Source of the DNA: an uncultured Lachnospiraceae bacterium
Lineage (GTDB): Bacteria > Bacillota > Clostridia > Lachnospirales > Lachnospiraceae
Direction: 5' to 3'
Length of the DNA: 64,000 nt
Assembly: GCA_949840915.1 (NCBI GenBank)
Contig: CATKXY010000009.1
Location: forward strand, 47,701-111,700
Part shown: piece after piece, positions 27,616-38,435 of the stretch
Layout of the letters: every line of letters starts with the position of its first letter
Numbering within the stretch: the first letter of the stretch is position 1
The notes under the pieces: model-generated
Told to the model about the DNA's origin: nothing
Database searches by the model: none
The model's input: the letters and a program-made list of their open reading frames with translations, nothing else
Position numbers and translations under genes: made by a program

Positions 27616-28881
27616 TTACAACTCATGCAGAAACAAACCGCTGCGCAGCTTGGGTTCAAACCATGTCGATTTAGGGGGCATCAGTCTTCCGGCATCCGCC
27701 ACTGCAAACAGCTCTGCGATCGAGGTGGGATACATGGAAAATGCCACCGCCATTTCTGCCCGCTCCCCGGGATGCTTTGGCGTACATCTGCGCTCCAGTT
27801 CGCAAAGTCCTCTGATTCCGCCCACAAAGTCAATTCGCTTATCCGTCTTTGTATCTCCGATGCCAAGGATGGGCGCCAGCAGATAATCCTGCAAAACAGA
27901 CACGTCCAGACCTGCCACCACGTCCGTGTCACAGATTTCAGGCTTTGCCGTCAGACAGTACCATACACCCTCCAGATACATGCCGAACTCTCCCTTTTTC
28001 TGAGGGACATAGCCCTTACCTTTTAAGGTTTCTTCTCTGCGCACAATAAAATGCTCCCTGACTCTGTCCAGAAAAGCTTCCGCAGAAAGCCCGTTCAGAT
28101 CTCTGACCACACGATTGTAGTCCAGTATCCTGAGCTCCTCGTCCGGAAAGAGCACCGACAGAAAATAGTTGAACTCTTCCTCACCGGTGTAGTCTTGATG
28201 CTCCTCTCTCCGCTTCAGACCAACCTTCACTGCAGAGGCACAGCGATGGTGCCCGTCGGCAATATAGAGTGCAGCCATCCGGTCAAAGCTGTCTTTCAAA
28301 GTTTTTAACTGCTCCTCCCCGTCGATCCGCCACACCCGGTGTCCCACACCGTCGTCCGATATAAAGTCATACAGAGGCTTCTGTCTTTTCTCTGCCTCCG
28401 TAAGCCGTCTCAATGCCTCGTCGGCGCGATAAGCCAGAAAGATCGGGCCGGTCTGCATGTTACAGACATCCACATGCCGGATGCGGTCCTGCTCCTTGTC
28501 CGCTCTGGTGTTCTCATGCTTTTTGATCACATTGCCGCAATAATCATCGATGGATGCACAGGCCACGATCCCTGTCTGACTGCGTCCGTCCATAGTCTGC
28601 TCATAGAGATAGCAGCACGGCTTGTCCTCTCTCACGAAGCTCCCCTCCGCGATCCGCTCCCCGAGCATTTCTTTTGCCTTCTCATAAACCTCCGGAGCAT
28701 AAGTGTCTGTCTCCGGACCAAACTGTGTCTCCGCTCTGTCGATGGCAAGGAAGGAATAGGGATTCTGCGCCACCACGGCGCAGGCCTCCTCACGATTATA
28801 TACATCATAGGGAAGCGCCGCTATTTTGTCCTCCAGCCCCTCTTTTGGGCGATAGGCACGAAACGGTCTGATCACTGCCAT
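27616..28881 (-). CDS. DUF1015 family protein
   Basis: MAVIRPFRAYRPKEGLEDKIAALPYDVYNREEA...IADGHHRCASAVKVG. Confidence 0.88.
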   Translation of the reverse strand: MAVIRPFRAYRPKEGLEDKIAALPYDVYNREEACAVVAQNPYSFLAIDRAETQFGPETDTYAPEVYEKAKEMLGERIAEGSFVREDKPCCYLYEQTMDGRSQTGIVACASIDDYCGNVIKKHENTRADKEQDRIRHVDVCNMQTGPIFLAYRADEALRRLTEAEKRQKPLYDFISDDGVGHRVWRIDGEEQLKTLKDSFDRMAALYIADGHHRCASAVKVGLKRREEHQDYTGEEEFNYFLSVLFPDEELRILDYNRVVRDLNGLSAEAFLDRVREHFIVRREETLKGKGYVPQKKGEFGMYLEGVWYCLTAKPEICDTDVVAGLDVSVLQDYLLAPILGIGDTKTDKRIDFVGGIRGLCELERRCTPKHPGERAEMAVAFSMYPTSIAELFAVADAGRLMPPKSTWFEPKLRSGLFLHEL

Positions 28882-29019
28882 ATTTTTTCCTTTTTCCTTT
28901 CTGCCACACATGTTGTATGACTTTTCCGTATTTAATAATTTTACCAAAAAAAGCTATACATAACAAGCATCAGGTGCTAAAATATCTTTGAAAATAATCG
29001 GGAAAGAGAGGTTGTCAAA

Positions 29020-29298
29020 ATGACCGATGAAAACAGAGCGATTTTGAAGCGCATCAATGATTACAGCGAGAAGGTTCTCGGCGATATCGACCCGCAGAAG
29101 GTTCAGGTGTCCGCACAGCTGGACAAACTCCGGCCTATTCTGCAGGAGATCGCCGATGAAAAAAATATGACACTGGAAGATGTATTTATTCTCTATATGG
29201 ATATTCAGAGCGAGGCAGTGTGTGCCAGCGAAGCTAAGCTCCGGGATGAGCTGGAGGATCTGAACGATGGCGACGGCATGCCTCTACTGTTCCGCTAA
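29020..29298 (+). CDS. Small hypothetical protein
   Basis: 92-aa ORF with AGAGAGG upstream; acidic, helical. Confidence 0.6.
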   Translation: MTDENRAILKRINDYSEKVLGDIDPQKVQVSAQLDKLRPILQEIADEKNMTLEDVFILYMDIQSEAVCASEAKLRDELEDLNDGDGMPLLFR

Positions 29299-29828
29299 AA
29301 CGGCGGCATCTCAATTCGCTTCCCCCATTCCTCCGTCAGTCTCTCAAGATTCCACGCGGCATTGGCCGGACTTGTGGAGGGCAGTTTAATGATTTTATTC
29401 TCGTGGAGACCCCGTTTTTTACAGCCCGCTTCGCAGTATTTCTGAAAAAGTGCGTATGCTTTGCCTCCGTTTAAATAAATTCTCTGAATGGAGGCCCTGT
29501 CTAAAATAATATTCATATCATTGGGCGCCGCATTCCTGATGGAACTGTCGGAGGAGCCGATGATATCACAGGATTCTATCACATCCCACAGAGCAATTTT
29601 GTTTCTCAAAAGAAATGCCCGTTTCTCCTGAATGGAGCCGGGCATTTGCTCATGACAGAGCGCCGAGAGCACCCGCCAGAATCTATTCTGCGGATGCCCG
29701 TAATAAAATTGCTGTTCTCTGGACTTCACAGACGGCATCGACCCCAGAATCAGTATCCGGGAGTGCTCGTCAAACACGGGTCCGAAGGTATGGGTAATAC
29801 GCTGATATTGATTCTCTGAACCGGACAT
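29295..29828 (-). CDS. DNA-deoxyinosine/uracil-DNA glycosylase family protein
   Basis: RILILGSMPSVKSREQQFYYGHPQNRFWRVLSAL; KLPSTSPANAAW. Confidence 0.85.
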   Translation of the reverse strand: MSGSENQYQRITHTFGPVFDEHSRILILGSMPSVKSREQQFYYGHPQNRFWRVLSALCHEQMPGSIQEKRAFLLRNKIALWDVIESCDIIGSSDSSIRNAAPNDMNIILDRASIQRIYLNGGKAYALFQKYCEAGCKKRGLHENKIIKLPSTSPANAAWNLERLTEEWGKRIEMPPF

Positions 29829-30995
29829 TTATTCCTTCACCACTCTCACGCGGAACACACCCTCGATCTGCTCTAAGGCTTTTACCGCCTCCTTGGGCGC
29901 GGGTGCCTCAATATCCAGCATGGTATATGCATACTCTCCCCGGGACTTATTCATCATATCAGTGATATTAATGCCTTTGTCACCGAATTCTGCGGTAAAT
30001 TTCGTGATCATATTGGCGATATTTTTGTGGAAGATCGCAACACGGCCGGCCTTTGTGCAGACACCCATATCACATGCGGGGAAATTAACGCTGTTTCTGA
30101 TATTACCGTTTGCGAGATAGTCCATCATCTCCTCCACTGCCATCACCGCACAGTTATCCTCGCTCTCCTCCGTGCTTGCTCCCAGATGAGGAATCACGAT
30201 GCAGCCTTTTTGGCCCGCGGTAGTGGGATTGGGAAAATCAGACACATAATGTGCAATCTTTCCGCTTTCAATTCCCTCCAGCACATCTGTCTCGTTTGCA
30301 AGCAGATCCCTTGCAAAATTTAAAATCACCACACCTTGTTTCATCTTGGCGATGGCTTCCCGATTGATCATGCCCTTGGTGGAATCCAGCAGAGGGACAT
30401 GAACCGTGATATAATCACACTCCGCATAGATATCGTCCACATTGATGACATGCTTCACCTTCCCGGAAAGCTGCCATGCAGCATTCACGGACAGATAGGG
30501 ATCATAGCCATAGACCTCCATTCCCAGATGGATCGCTGCGTTGGCTACCTTCACTCCGATGGCTCCCAGACCGATGACGCCCAGCTTCTTGCCCATGATC
30601 TCTGTCCCGGCAAAATTCTTTTTCTCTTTTTCCGCGGCTTTGGCAATATTCTCATCCTCTCCGGAGGACTTCACCCATTCGATACCGCCCACAACGTCTC
30701 TGGCAGCCAGCAGCATTCCCGCAATCACCAGTTCCTTAACGCCGTTTGCGTTGGCTCCGGGCGTATTGAACACCACAATGCCCTGCTCTGCACATTTATC
30801 CAGAGGAATATTATTTGTACCCGCTCCTGCCCTCGCCACGGCCAGCAGCTTCCCGGGCAGTTCCATCTCATGCATGGAGGCGCTGCGCACCAGAATACCC
30901 TCCGCCTCGTTGATCTCCTCCGTCAATGCGTAATCGGCGGTGAGCTTGGACAACCCATTCTGGGAAATGGGATTCAAACAATTAATCTTATACAT
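29829..30995 (-). CDS. serA: D-3-phosphoglycerate dehydrogenase with C-terminal ACT-like region
   Basis: AVARAGAGTNNIPLDKCAEQGIVVFNTPGANANGVKEL, LGVIGLGAIGVKVANAA, IPHLGASTEESEDN. Confidence 0.9.
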   Translation of the reverse strand: MYKINCLNPISQNGLSKLTADYALTEEINEAEGILVRSASMHEMELPGKLLAVARAGAGTNNIPLDKCAEQGIVVFNTPGANANGVKELVIAGMLLAARDVVGGIEWVKSSGEDENIAKAAEKEKKNFAGTEIMGKKLGVIGLGAIGVKVANAAIHLGMEVYGYDPYLSVNAAWQLSGKVKHVINVDDIYAECDYITVHVPLLDSTKGMINREAIAKMKQGVVILNFARDLLANETDVLEGIESGKIAHYVSDFPNPTTAGQKGCIVIPHLGASTEESEDNCAVMAVEEMMDYLANGNIRNSVNFPACDMGVCTKAGRVAIFHKNIANMITKFTAEFGDKGINITDMMNKSRGEYAYTMLDIEAPAPKEAVKALEQIEGVFRVRVVKE

Positions 30996-31022
30996 TTCTG
31001 CGTTCTCCTTCTATCTGCTATC

Positions 31023-32108
31023 TCACTTCAGATTCTCTGCCTCAAACTGTCTCATGAACTCCACCAGCTTCTCCACACCCTCGATGGGCATTGCATTGTA
31101 AATGCTGGCGCGCATACCGCCAACAGTCCTGTGGCCCTTTAAATTTTCAAAGCCTGCGGCCTTTGCCTCTTTTACAAATTTGGCATCCAGCTCCTCGTCC
31201 CCGGTTACAAAGGGCACATTCATCAGAGAGCGGTCCTCCCTGCGCACAGTACCCTTAAACAGCTTACTTTCATCCAGGAAATCATAGAGAATCTTCGCCT
31301 TCTTCTCATTGTGCGCCTTCATAGCGTCCAGGCCGCCCATCTTCTTGATCCACTTGAACACCTTGCCGCAGATATAAATACCGTAAGCGGGCGGGGTATT
31401 ATAAAGCGAGTCATTGTCCGCATGTGTTTTGTATTTCAGCATGGTAGGGGTGCCGGGAAGCACATCCTCGGTGATCAGATCCTCGCGGATGATCACGATG
31501 ACCACGCCTGCAGGTCCGATATTCTTCTGCACACCGCCGTAGATGACGCCGTATTTTGTCACATCCACAGGTTCGGACAGGAAACAGCTGGACACGTCAG
31601 ACACCAGAGTCTTGCCCTTGGTGTTGGGCAGCGTCTTGAACTTAGTACCGTAGATAGTGTTGTTCTCACAAATATAGACATAATCCGCATCCTCGCTTAT
31701 GGGCAGATCGGAACAGTCGGGAATATAAGAAAAGGTCTCATCCTCTGAGGAAGCGATCTTGTTGGCCTTGCCGTAAATCTGAGCCTCCTGATATGCTTTC
31801 TTGGCCCACTGCCCGGTGACAATATAATCGGCAACTTTATTTTTCATCAGATTCATGGGAATCATCGCAAACTGCTGGCTTGCACCGCCCTGCAGAAACA
31901 ACACCTTATAATTGTCCGGAATCTTCATCAGCTCGCGAAGATCAGCTTCAGCCTCCTTGATAATCGTGTCATATGCTTTGGAACGGTGGCTCATCTCCAT
32001 GACGGACATCCCGGTTCCCCGGTAATCGAGCATCTCCTCCGCAGCCTCTCTCAAAACCTCCTCGGGCAGAACCGCAGGACCTGCCGAGAAATTGTAAACT
32101 CTTGCCAT
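31023..32108 (-). CDS. serC: Phosphoserine aminotransferase
   Basis: RVYNFSAGPAVLPEEVLREAAEEMLDYRGTGMSVMEMSHRSKAYD. Confidence 0.96.
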   Translation of the reverse strand: MARVYNFSAGPAVLPEEVLREAAEEMLDYRGTGMSVMEMSHRSKAYDTIIKEAEADLRELMKIPDNYKVLFLQGGASQQFAMIPMNLMKNKVADYIVTGQWAKKAYQEAQIYGKANKIASSEDETFSYIPDCSDLPISEDADYVYICENNTIYGTKFKTLPNTKGKTLVSDVSSCFLSEPVDVTKYGVIYGGVQKNIGPAGVVIVIIREDLITEDVLPGTPTMLKYKTHADNDSLYNTPPAYGIYICGKVFKWIKKMGGLDAMKAHNEKKAKILYDFLDESKLFKGTVRREDRSLMNVPFVTGDEELDAKFVKEAKAAGFENLKGHRTVGGMRASIYNAMPIEGVEKLVEFMRQFEAENLK

Positions 32109-32270
32109 TTCTCATTTCCTCCTCATGCTATGTATCAAATTTCCAAAATCAAACATTGCAGAAAACTCATTAAGTTATAGCATAAGCTTTCTTGTTGCTT
32201 TAGTCAACTGCATTGTTAAATTTTTTACAATTTGTTTGTCTGCGACAGACAATTACAGCTTTTTTGTCTT

Positions 32271-33773
32271 TTAGCCCTTCGGCGTCTCCGCAGGATCCTC
32301 CCCGTAAAACATCACAACAGGAGTACCGATCTCCACGCTGTCATAGAGCTCTTTTGCCACCTCCGGCGGCAGATTCACGCAGCCGTGGGAACCGTTTGTC
32401 TTGTAGATATCCCCGCCAAATTCGCTGCGCCAGTCGGCATCGTGAAGACCGATGGCTCCTTTGACAGGCATCCAGAATTTCACCGGTGTCGCGTATCCCG
32501 GCCCCCGGAGCGTCCGGTTTTTCTGCTTGTTATAGACAAAATTCACGCCCTCCGGCGTACTCATACGTCTGCGGGCATTGCCGCTGACCACATCTGTCTC
32601 CAGTGCAAGCTCACCGTCCACATAATAATACAGCTTCTGCATTCCCAGATCCACTTCGATATAAGTATCCCCGAGATCAGCGCTGCCGCGGTGATAGGCG
32701 TCTCTGGAGTACTCCGGCGTGCGGACCACTCCTCGCCCAGCCGTCTGCCCCTCTTGTTTCTCCCCGTCAAATCCGCTCTCCCAGGCCGCAAGCTGCTCCA
32801 GATACTGCCAGAGCCAGACCGTCTCCCGTTTCTGATTGATGGTAGTTCCGTAAGTCACGCCCTGCACATACACAATATCGCCCCTTGTACTCTGAAAAGC
32901 CCATTCTTTGCCATAGGTATCATGAACGGATGCCATCTCCCGGATCCAGTCCTCGATACGATCAGTCATCAGTACAAAGCGGCCGGCATCGTCCTGTACG
33001 GGAAGCCCTCCCGGCTGCTCCTCTCTTTGTAGAAAGGCCGCCATCTGCGCCGCATCCGGCTTCTCGGCTCCGTCCCCGAAATCATAGACCGGCCCGTTTT
33101 CCTGGAAATAATCTATCCGGCTCCAGATCTGTGCCAGCTGCTCCTGTGCCTCCGTAAACGGCACATCGTAATAGCATCCGGCTTCTATGAGGTTGACGCT
33201 GTCGTGTCCCATGAGGATGGCGCTCCTTGCCGTCTCATAAGCTTTCTTTTCATCCAGCCTGCGATGCAGTCCGTCATAGAGCGTATATCCTGCACTATCG
33301 TCATATTCTATGCGATAATCCTCCTCTTTGCGAAAGCCTTCGGCAATTTTCTCCCAGAATTCCTGCAGCACCATCTCCTCAACGGACACCGCCGCCTCCA
33401 GCCGGTGCTCTCTGCCAGGGAACAGGTTTGCAACCCAGAACCATGAATTCTGTGATGTCAGATATTTGTTTAAACCGGCCTCATAATCCAACGTGCGATG
33501 CAGCGATTCCATGGAGACCGTCCAGCTCGTCTCCGTGGAATCGCTGCCGATTCTGTCATATCCCACTATGGTAAAATTTTCCGGAGCCTTTGTCTGCTCC
33601 AAAAGCTGAGCGTTGACCTCCTGCACGGAGCTCCCTGTACAATATACGCCGTTGATCCATGTGTTGACTGCAAAACCGGTCCTATAATACAGTGCCAGAC
33701 CAAGATAGCCCAGACACAGAAGTATTACAATTATCATGCAGCAAACAGCAGGCCCTCTTGTCCGTTTTTTCAT
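32271..33773 (-). CDS. L,D-transpeptidase (YkuD) with N-terminal TM
   Basis: IGLHDADWRSEFGGDIYKTNGSHGCVNLPPEVAKELYDSV; catalytic SHGCVN intact. Confidence 0.92.
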   Translation of the reverse strand: MKKRTRGPAVCCMIIVILLCLGYLGLALYYRTGFAVNTWINGVYCTGSSVQEVNAQLLEQTKAPENFTIVGYDRIGSDSTETSWTVSMESLHRTLDYEAGLNKYLTSQNSWFWVANLFPGREHRLEAAVSVEEMVLQEFWEKIAEGFRKEEDYRIEYDDSAGYTLYDGLHRRLDEKKAYETARSAILMGHDSVNLIEAGCYYDVPFTEAQEQLAQIWSRIDYFQENGPVYDFGDGAEKPDAAQMAAFLQREEQPGGLPVQDDAGRFVLMTDRIEDWIREMASVHDTYGKEWAFQSTRGDIVYVQGVTYGTTINQKRETVWLWQYLEQLAAWESGFDGEKQEGQTAGRGVVRTPEYSRDAYHRGSADLGDTYIEVDLGMQKLYYYVDGELALETDVVSGNARRRMSTPEGVNFVYNKQKNRTLRGPGYATPVKFWMPVKGAIGLHDADWRSEFGGDIYKTNGSHGCVNLPPEVAKELYDSVEIGTPVVMFYGEDPAETPKG

Positions 33774-33812
33774 AACCCGTCCCATGCGCACACATCCTGT
33801 TCCTATGTGCGC

Positions 33813-35504
33813 TTATTCTGATTTTTCAACCAGATCGTCTCCGTCAAACACCTGATCGATGGGCGCTCCCGCAGGAACCATGGGAAATACCTTATCATCC
33901 TCAGGGATCACACACTCTATCAGCACGGGTGCCTTCATGGCGATGGCCCGCTCGATGGCAGGAGCCACCTCCTCCTTCGTGGTGACACGGATAGCCCCGC
34001 AGCCGAGTCCCTCCGCCACCTTACAGAAGTCTACCTCATCCTTCAGCACGGTCTGAGAATAGCGTTTGCCGTAAAACAGTGTCTGCCACTGACGCACCAT
34101 CCCCAGCACATGATTGTTGATGACGATCTGAATAATGGGAATATGATAGCGGCTGGCGGTGGCCAGCTCATTCATATTCATTCTGAAGCAGCCGTCCCCC
34201 GCGATGTTGACGCACAGTCTGTCGGGCTGCCCCACCTGAGCACCGATGCACGCGCCCAGTCCATAGCCCATGGTGCCAAGCCCGCCGGAAGACAGGAAGG
34301 TTCTGGGCCGGGTATATCTGTAATACTGCGCAGCCCACATCTGATGCTGTCCCACATCAGTGGTGATCAGCGCCTCTCCCTTGGTAATACGGTCAAGCTC
34401 CTCCAGCACATAGGGGCAGGAAAGCTTTTCCCCGTCATATTTCAAGGGATATTTCTCCTTTAACCCGGCAATGGCCTGCAGCCAGTCCGGGTGACTCTTC
34501 TTACCCTGTTTTGCTATGCGTGCGTTCAGATCCGTGAGCACCGATTTCAGATCACCGATCAAAGCGGCGTCCACGCGGATGTTTTTGTTGATCTCCGCCG
34601 CATCGATATCAATCTGCACGATTTTTGCGCCCTCTGCAAACTTCTTCGGATTGCCGGTGACACGATCCGAGAATCTCGCCCCCAGAGCCACCAGCAGATC
34701 GCATTGACTCACTCCCAGATTGGAAGCCTTGGTGCCGTGCATACCGATCATGCCTGTATAGCGGGAGCTTGTGCCGTCAAACGCACCCTTGCCCATCAGC
34801 GTGTCACACACCGGTGCATCGATAAGCTCTGCAAACCCGGCAACCTCCGCGGATGCCTCTGAAATCACGGCGCCGCCTCCCAGATAGATATAGGGCCTCT
34901 CCGCGTCCTGAATATATTGGAGCACCTGCTCCATATCCGCCTCCGTATAAGAGACTTTTCTCTCAGGCGCTTTGATATCCGTCGGCACAAATTCGCACAT
35001 GGCCGCCGTCACATCCTTGGTGATGTCAACCAGCACAGGGCCGGGACGTCCGCTTTTTGCAATCTCAAATGCCTTGCGGATAGTATCTGCAAGCTCCTCC
35101 ACATTCTTGACAATGTAACCGTGCTTGGTAATGGGCATGGTCACACCGGCGATATCCACCTCCTGAAAGCTGTCCTTGCCGAGCAGGGGAAGCGTCACAT
35201 TTGCGGTGATGGCAACCACAGGCACGGAATCCATATATGCGGTGGCGATTCCGGTCACCAGATTGGTGGCGCCGGGGCCGCTGGTGGCAAGACACACCCC
35301 CACCCTGCCCGTGGCACGGGCATAACCGTCCGCCGCATGCGCTGCTCCCTGTTCATGGGAGGTGAGGATATGACGAATCTCTTCGCTGTGCTTATACAGT
35401 GCGTCATAAATATTCAGGATCGCGCCGCCGGGATATCCAAACACCGTGTCAACGCCCTGTTCTTTCAAACATTCCACTACGATTTCTGAGCCGTTTAAAA
35501 GCAT
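33813..35504 (-). CDS. ilvB: Acetolactate synthase large subunit
   Basis: TVFGYPGGAILNIYDALY...HEQGAAHAADGYARATGRVGVCLATSGPGATNLVTGIATAYMDSVPVVA. Confidence 0.95.
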   Translation of the reverse strand: MLLNGSEIVVECLKEQGVDTVFGYPGGAILNIYDALYKHSEEIRHILTSHEQGAAHAADGYARATGRVGVCLATSGPGATNLVTGIATAYMDSVPVVAITANVTLPLLGKDSFQEVDIAGVTMPITKHGYIVKNVEELADTIRKAFEIAKSGRPGPVLVDITKDVTAAMCEFVPTDIKAPERKVSYTEADMEQVLQYIQDAERPYIYLGGGAVISEASAEVAGFAELIDAPVCDTLMGKGAFDGTSSRYTGMIGMHGTKASNLGVSQCDLLVALGARFSDRVTGNPKKFAEGAKIVQIDIDAAEINKNIRVDAALIGDLKSVLTDLNARIAKQGKKSHPDWLQAIAGLKEKYPLKYDGEKLSCPYVLEELDRITKGEALITTDVGQHQMWAAQYYRYTRPRTFLSSGGLGTMGYGLGACIGAQVGQPDRLCVNIAGDGCFRMNMNELATASRYHIPIIQIVINNHVLGMVRQWQTLFYGKRYSQTVLKDEVDFCKVAEGLGCGAIRVTTKEEVAPAIERAIAMKAPVLIECVIPEDDKVFPMVPAGAPIDQVFDGDDLVEKSE

Positions 35505-35505
35505 A

Positions 35506-37185
35506 TCATACCTCCTGCTTTCCGGGTATTTCCAACACTGCACCCCTGTTGCCGCTGGTCACCAGCTCGCGGTATCTGGACAGATAGCCGGTTGTGACCC
35601 TGGGCTCTCTGGGCTGCCATTTTGCACGGCGCTCTGCAAGTGTCTCGTCGGAGACCAGCACATCCAGCGTGTTAGCCGGAATATCAATGCGGATGATATC
35701 TCCCTCCTCCACCAAGGCGATAGGGCCGCCCACTGCCGCTTCAGGGGACACATGCCCGATGGACGCGCCGCGGGACGCACCCGAAAAGCGTCCGTCCGTG
35801 ATCAGCGCCACGGAGGAACCAAGCCCCATACCGGCAATGGCCGATGTGGGATTGAGCATCTCTCTCATGCCCGGACCGCCCTTGGGACCCTCATAGCGAA
35901 TAACCACAACATCTCCGGCCGCGATCCTGCCGCCCTTGATGGCGTCGATAGCGTCCTCCTCACAGTCGAATACTCTCGCAGGGCCCTCGTGTACCATCAT
36001 TTCAGGCACAACGGCGGAGCGCTTCACCACACCGCTGTCAGGGGCGAGATTTCCCTTTAAGATCGCGATACCGCCTGTCTCGGAATAGGGATTTTCCACA
36101 GGACGGATAACCTCGGGATTCAGATTGACACAATTTTTGATATTCTCCCCAATGGTGGTACCGTTTACAGTCATGCAGTCCAAATTCAGGAGATTCTTCT
36201 TGGTGAGCTCATTCATCACAGCATACACGCCGCCGGCCTCATTGAGATCCTCCATATAAGTGGGGCCTGCCGGTGCAAGATGACACAGATTCGGGGTCTT
36301 TGCGGAGAGCTCGTTTGCGATATCCAGATTCAGCTCAACACCTGCCTCCCTTGCGACAGCGGGCAGATGCAGCATGGAATTGGTGGAACATCCCAGCGCC
36401 ATATCCACGGTCAGCGCATTCATAAATGCATCCTCCGTCATGATATCCCGGGGCTTGATGTCCTTTTCCACCAGCTCCATTATCTTCATTCCCGCGCGCT
36501 TTGCCAGACGGATTCTGGCGGAATACACCGCGGGGATCGTACCGTTTCCCTGAAGCCCCATTCCGATAGCCTCGGTGAGACAATTCATGGAATTGGCGGT
36601 GTACATACCGGAACACGAACCGCAGGTAGGACACGCCTTCTCCTCAAACTCACACAGATCCTCCTGCGTCATGGTACCCGCAGCCACGCTTCCCACAGCC
36701 TCAAACATGGAGGAGAGACTTCTCTTCTGCCCCTTCACATGCCCTGCCAGCATGGGTCCGCCGGATACAAACACCGTTGGAATATTCAGTCTTGCCGCCG
36801 CCATCAGAAGGCCGGGCACGTTTTTATCACAGTTCGGCACACACACCAGACCGTCAAAACCATGGGCCAGCGCCATGCACTCTGTGCTGTCCGCAATCAG
36901 ATCTCTGGTCACCAGAGAATATTTCATGCCGATATGTCCCATGGCGATCCCGTCGCACACCGCGATCGCGGGGAACACAACAGGCATACCTCCGGCCATG
37001 GCAACACCCATCTTCACAGCCTCCACAATCTTATCCAGATTCATATGACCGGGCACAATCTCATTGTAGGAACTCACAATACCGATCATGGGACGGCGGC
37101 GCTCCTCCTCCGTGTAGCCCAGTGCGTTGAACAGGCTGCGGTGAGGCGCCTGCGCATTTCCAATCTTTACAGAATCACTTCTCAT
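35506..37185 (-). CDS. ilvD: Dihydroxy-acid dehydratase
   Basis: [50 protein letters not shown]. Confidence 0.97.
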   Translation of the reverse strand: MRSDSVKIGNAQAPHRSLFNALGYTEEERRRPMIGIVSSYNEIVPGHMNLDKIVEAVKMGVAMAGGMPVVFPAIAVCDGIAMGHIGMKYSLVTRDLIADSTECMALAHGFDGLVCVPNCDKNVPGLLMAAARLNIPTVFVSGGPMLAGHVKGQKRSLSSMFEAVGSVAAGTMTQEDLCEFEEKACPTCGSCSGMYTANSMNCLTEAIGMGLQGNGTIPAVYSARIRLAKRAGMKIMELVEKDIKPRDIMTEDAFMNALTVDMALGCSTNSMLHLPAVAREAGVELNLDIANELSAKTPNLCHLAPAGPTYMEDLNEAGGVYAVMNELTKKNLLNLDCMTVNGTTIGENIKNCVNLNPEVIRPVENPYSETGGIAILKGNLAPDSGVVKRSAVVPEMMVHEGPARVFDCEEDAIDAIKGGRIAAGDVVVIRYEGPKGGPGMREMLNPTSAIAGMGLGSSVALITDGRFSGASRGASIGHVSPEAAVGGPIALVEEGDIIRIDIPANTLDVLVSDETLAERRAKWQPREPRVTTGYLSRYRELVTSGNRGAVLEIPGKQEV

Positions 37186-37245
37186 ACTCGTATCCTTCTT
37201 TCCGTTAGATTCAATATCAGCTTCGGTATCAACTTCAATTATCGA

Positions 37246-38331
37246 TTACTTTATTCTTTCGACAAGCAGATCGCCCATCCCGGAGCATCCCACTTTCACA
37301 CAACCCTCGGACATAATGTCTCCCGTGCGGTAGCCGTCGCGGAGCACCTGCTTTACGGCGCCCTCAATGGCGTCCGCTTCCGCATCCAGGTCAAAACTGT
37401 AACGCAGCATCATGGATGCACTCAGAACTGTCGCGATGGGATTGGCGATGTCCATGCCCGCGATATCCGGCGCGGATCCATGACTGGGCTCATACAGTCC
37501 AAACTTGCTGTCGTTTAAGCTGGCGCTGGCCAGCATTCCGATGGAGCCTGTGACCATACTGGCTTCATCGGAGAGAATGTCTCCGAACATATTCTCCGTG
37601 AGAATCACATCAAACTGGGCCGGATCCTTTACCAGCTGCATCGCGCAATTATCAACCAGCATATGCTCCAGCTTTACCTCAGGATAGTCCTTTGCGACCT
37701 CCTCCACCACTTTCCTCCAGAGTCTGGAGGAATCCAGCACATTGGCCTTGTCCACGCTGGTTACCTTCTTTCGGCGCTTCATGGCAATGTCAAAGCCTTT
37801 GATGGCGATACGGCGTATCTCATTTTCGTCATAAGTCAGTGTGTCAACGGCCTTGCGCACCCCGTTTTCCTCCACGGTCCTGCGCTCTCCAAAATACAGA
37901 CCTCCCGTGAGCTCCCGCATGATCATCATGTCAAATCCTGCAGCGCTGATCTCCTCCTTCAGAGGACAGGCCCCCGCCAGCTCCTCATAGAGCACTGCGG
38001 GCCTCAGATTCGCAAACAGGTTCAGAGCCTTTCTGATCGCCAGGAGCCCTGCCTCCGGACGCAGATTCGGCGGAAGCTGATACCACGGCGAGGTGGTGGT
38101 ATCCCCGCCGATGGAACCCATCAGCACGGCGTCCGCCGCCTTTGCAGCGGCAATAGCCTCCTCAGTCAGCGGAACCCCATGCACATCGATGGACGCACCG
38201 CCCATCAGAATATCTGTAAACTTCATCTCATGTCCGTACACGTCTGCCACTTTATTTAAGACCTTCCTGGCCTCTGCCACGATCTCCGGTCCGATTCCGT
38301 CGCCGGGGATACAGGTAATATTTAATTTCAT
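37246..38331 (-). CDS. leuB: 3-isopropylmalate dehydrogenase
   Basis: [54 protein letters not shown]. Confidence 0.96.
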   Translation of the reverse strand: MKLNITCIPGDGIGPEIVAEARKVLNKVADVYGHEMKFTDILMGGASIDVHGVPLTEEAIAAAKAADAVLMGSIGGDTTTSPWYQLPPNLRPEAGLLAIRKALNLFANLRPAVLYEELAGACPLKEEISAAGFDMMIMRELTGGLYFGERRTVEENGVRKAVDTLTYDENEIRRIAIKGFDIAMKRRKKVTSVDKANVLDSSRLWRKVVEEVAKDYPEVKLEHMLVDNCAMQLVKDPAQFDVILTENMFGDILSDEASMVTGSIGMLASASLNDSKFGLYEPSHGSAPDIAGMDIANPIATVLSASMMLRYSFDLDAEADAIEGAVKQVLRDGYRTGDIMSEGCVKVGCSGMGDLLVERIK

Positions 38332-38435
38332 CGTCGAATGACCTCCTGCCTCTTTTGCTTCTCTCTGTTCTCACAAAGCTTCTTTTTATCATAACTGATA
38401 TGAACGCAAATTTCAACCCTGTGGAAAACCAAATG

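Noticed and set aside
32234-32270. Hairpin ttgtctg-cga-cagacaa followed by a T-run
   Set aside because: Terminator-like on the plus strand, but flanking genes are both on the minus strand; orientation does not fit and evidence is too weak to call.
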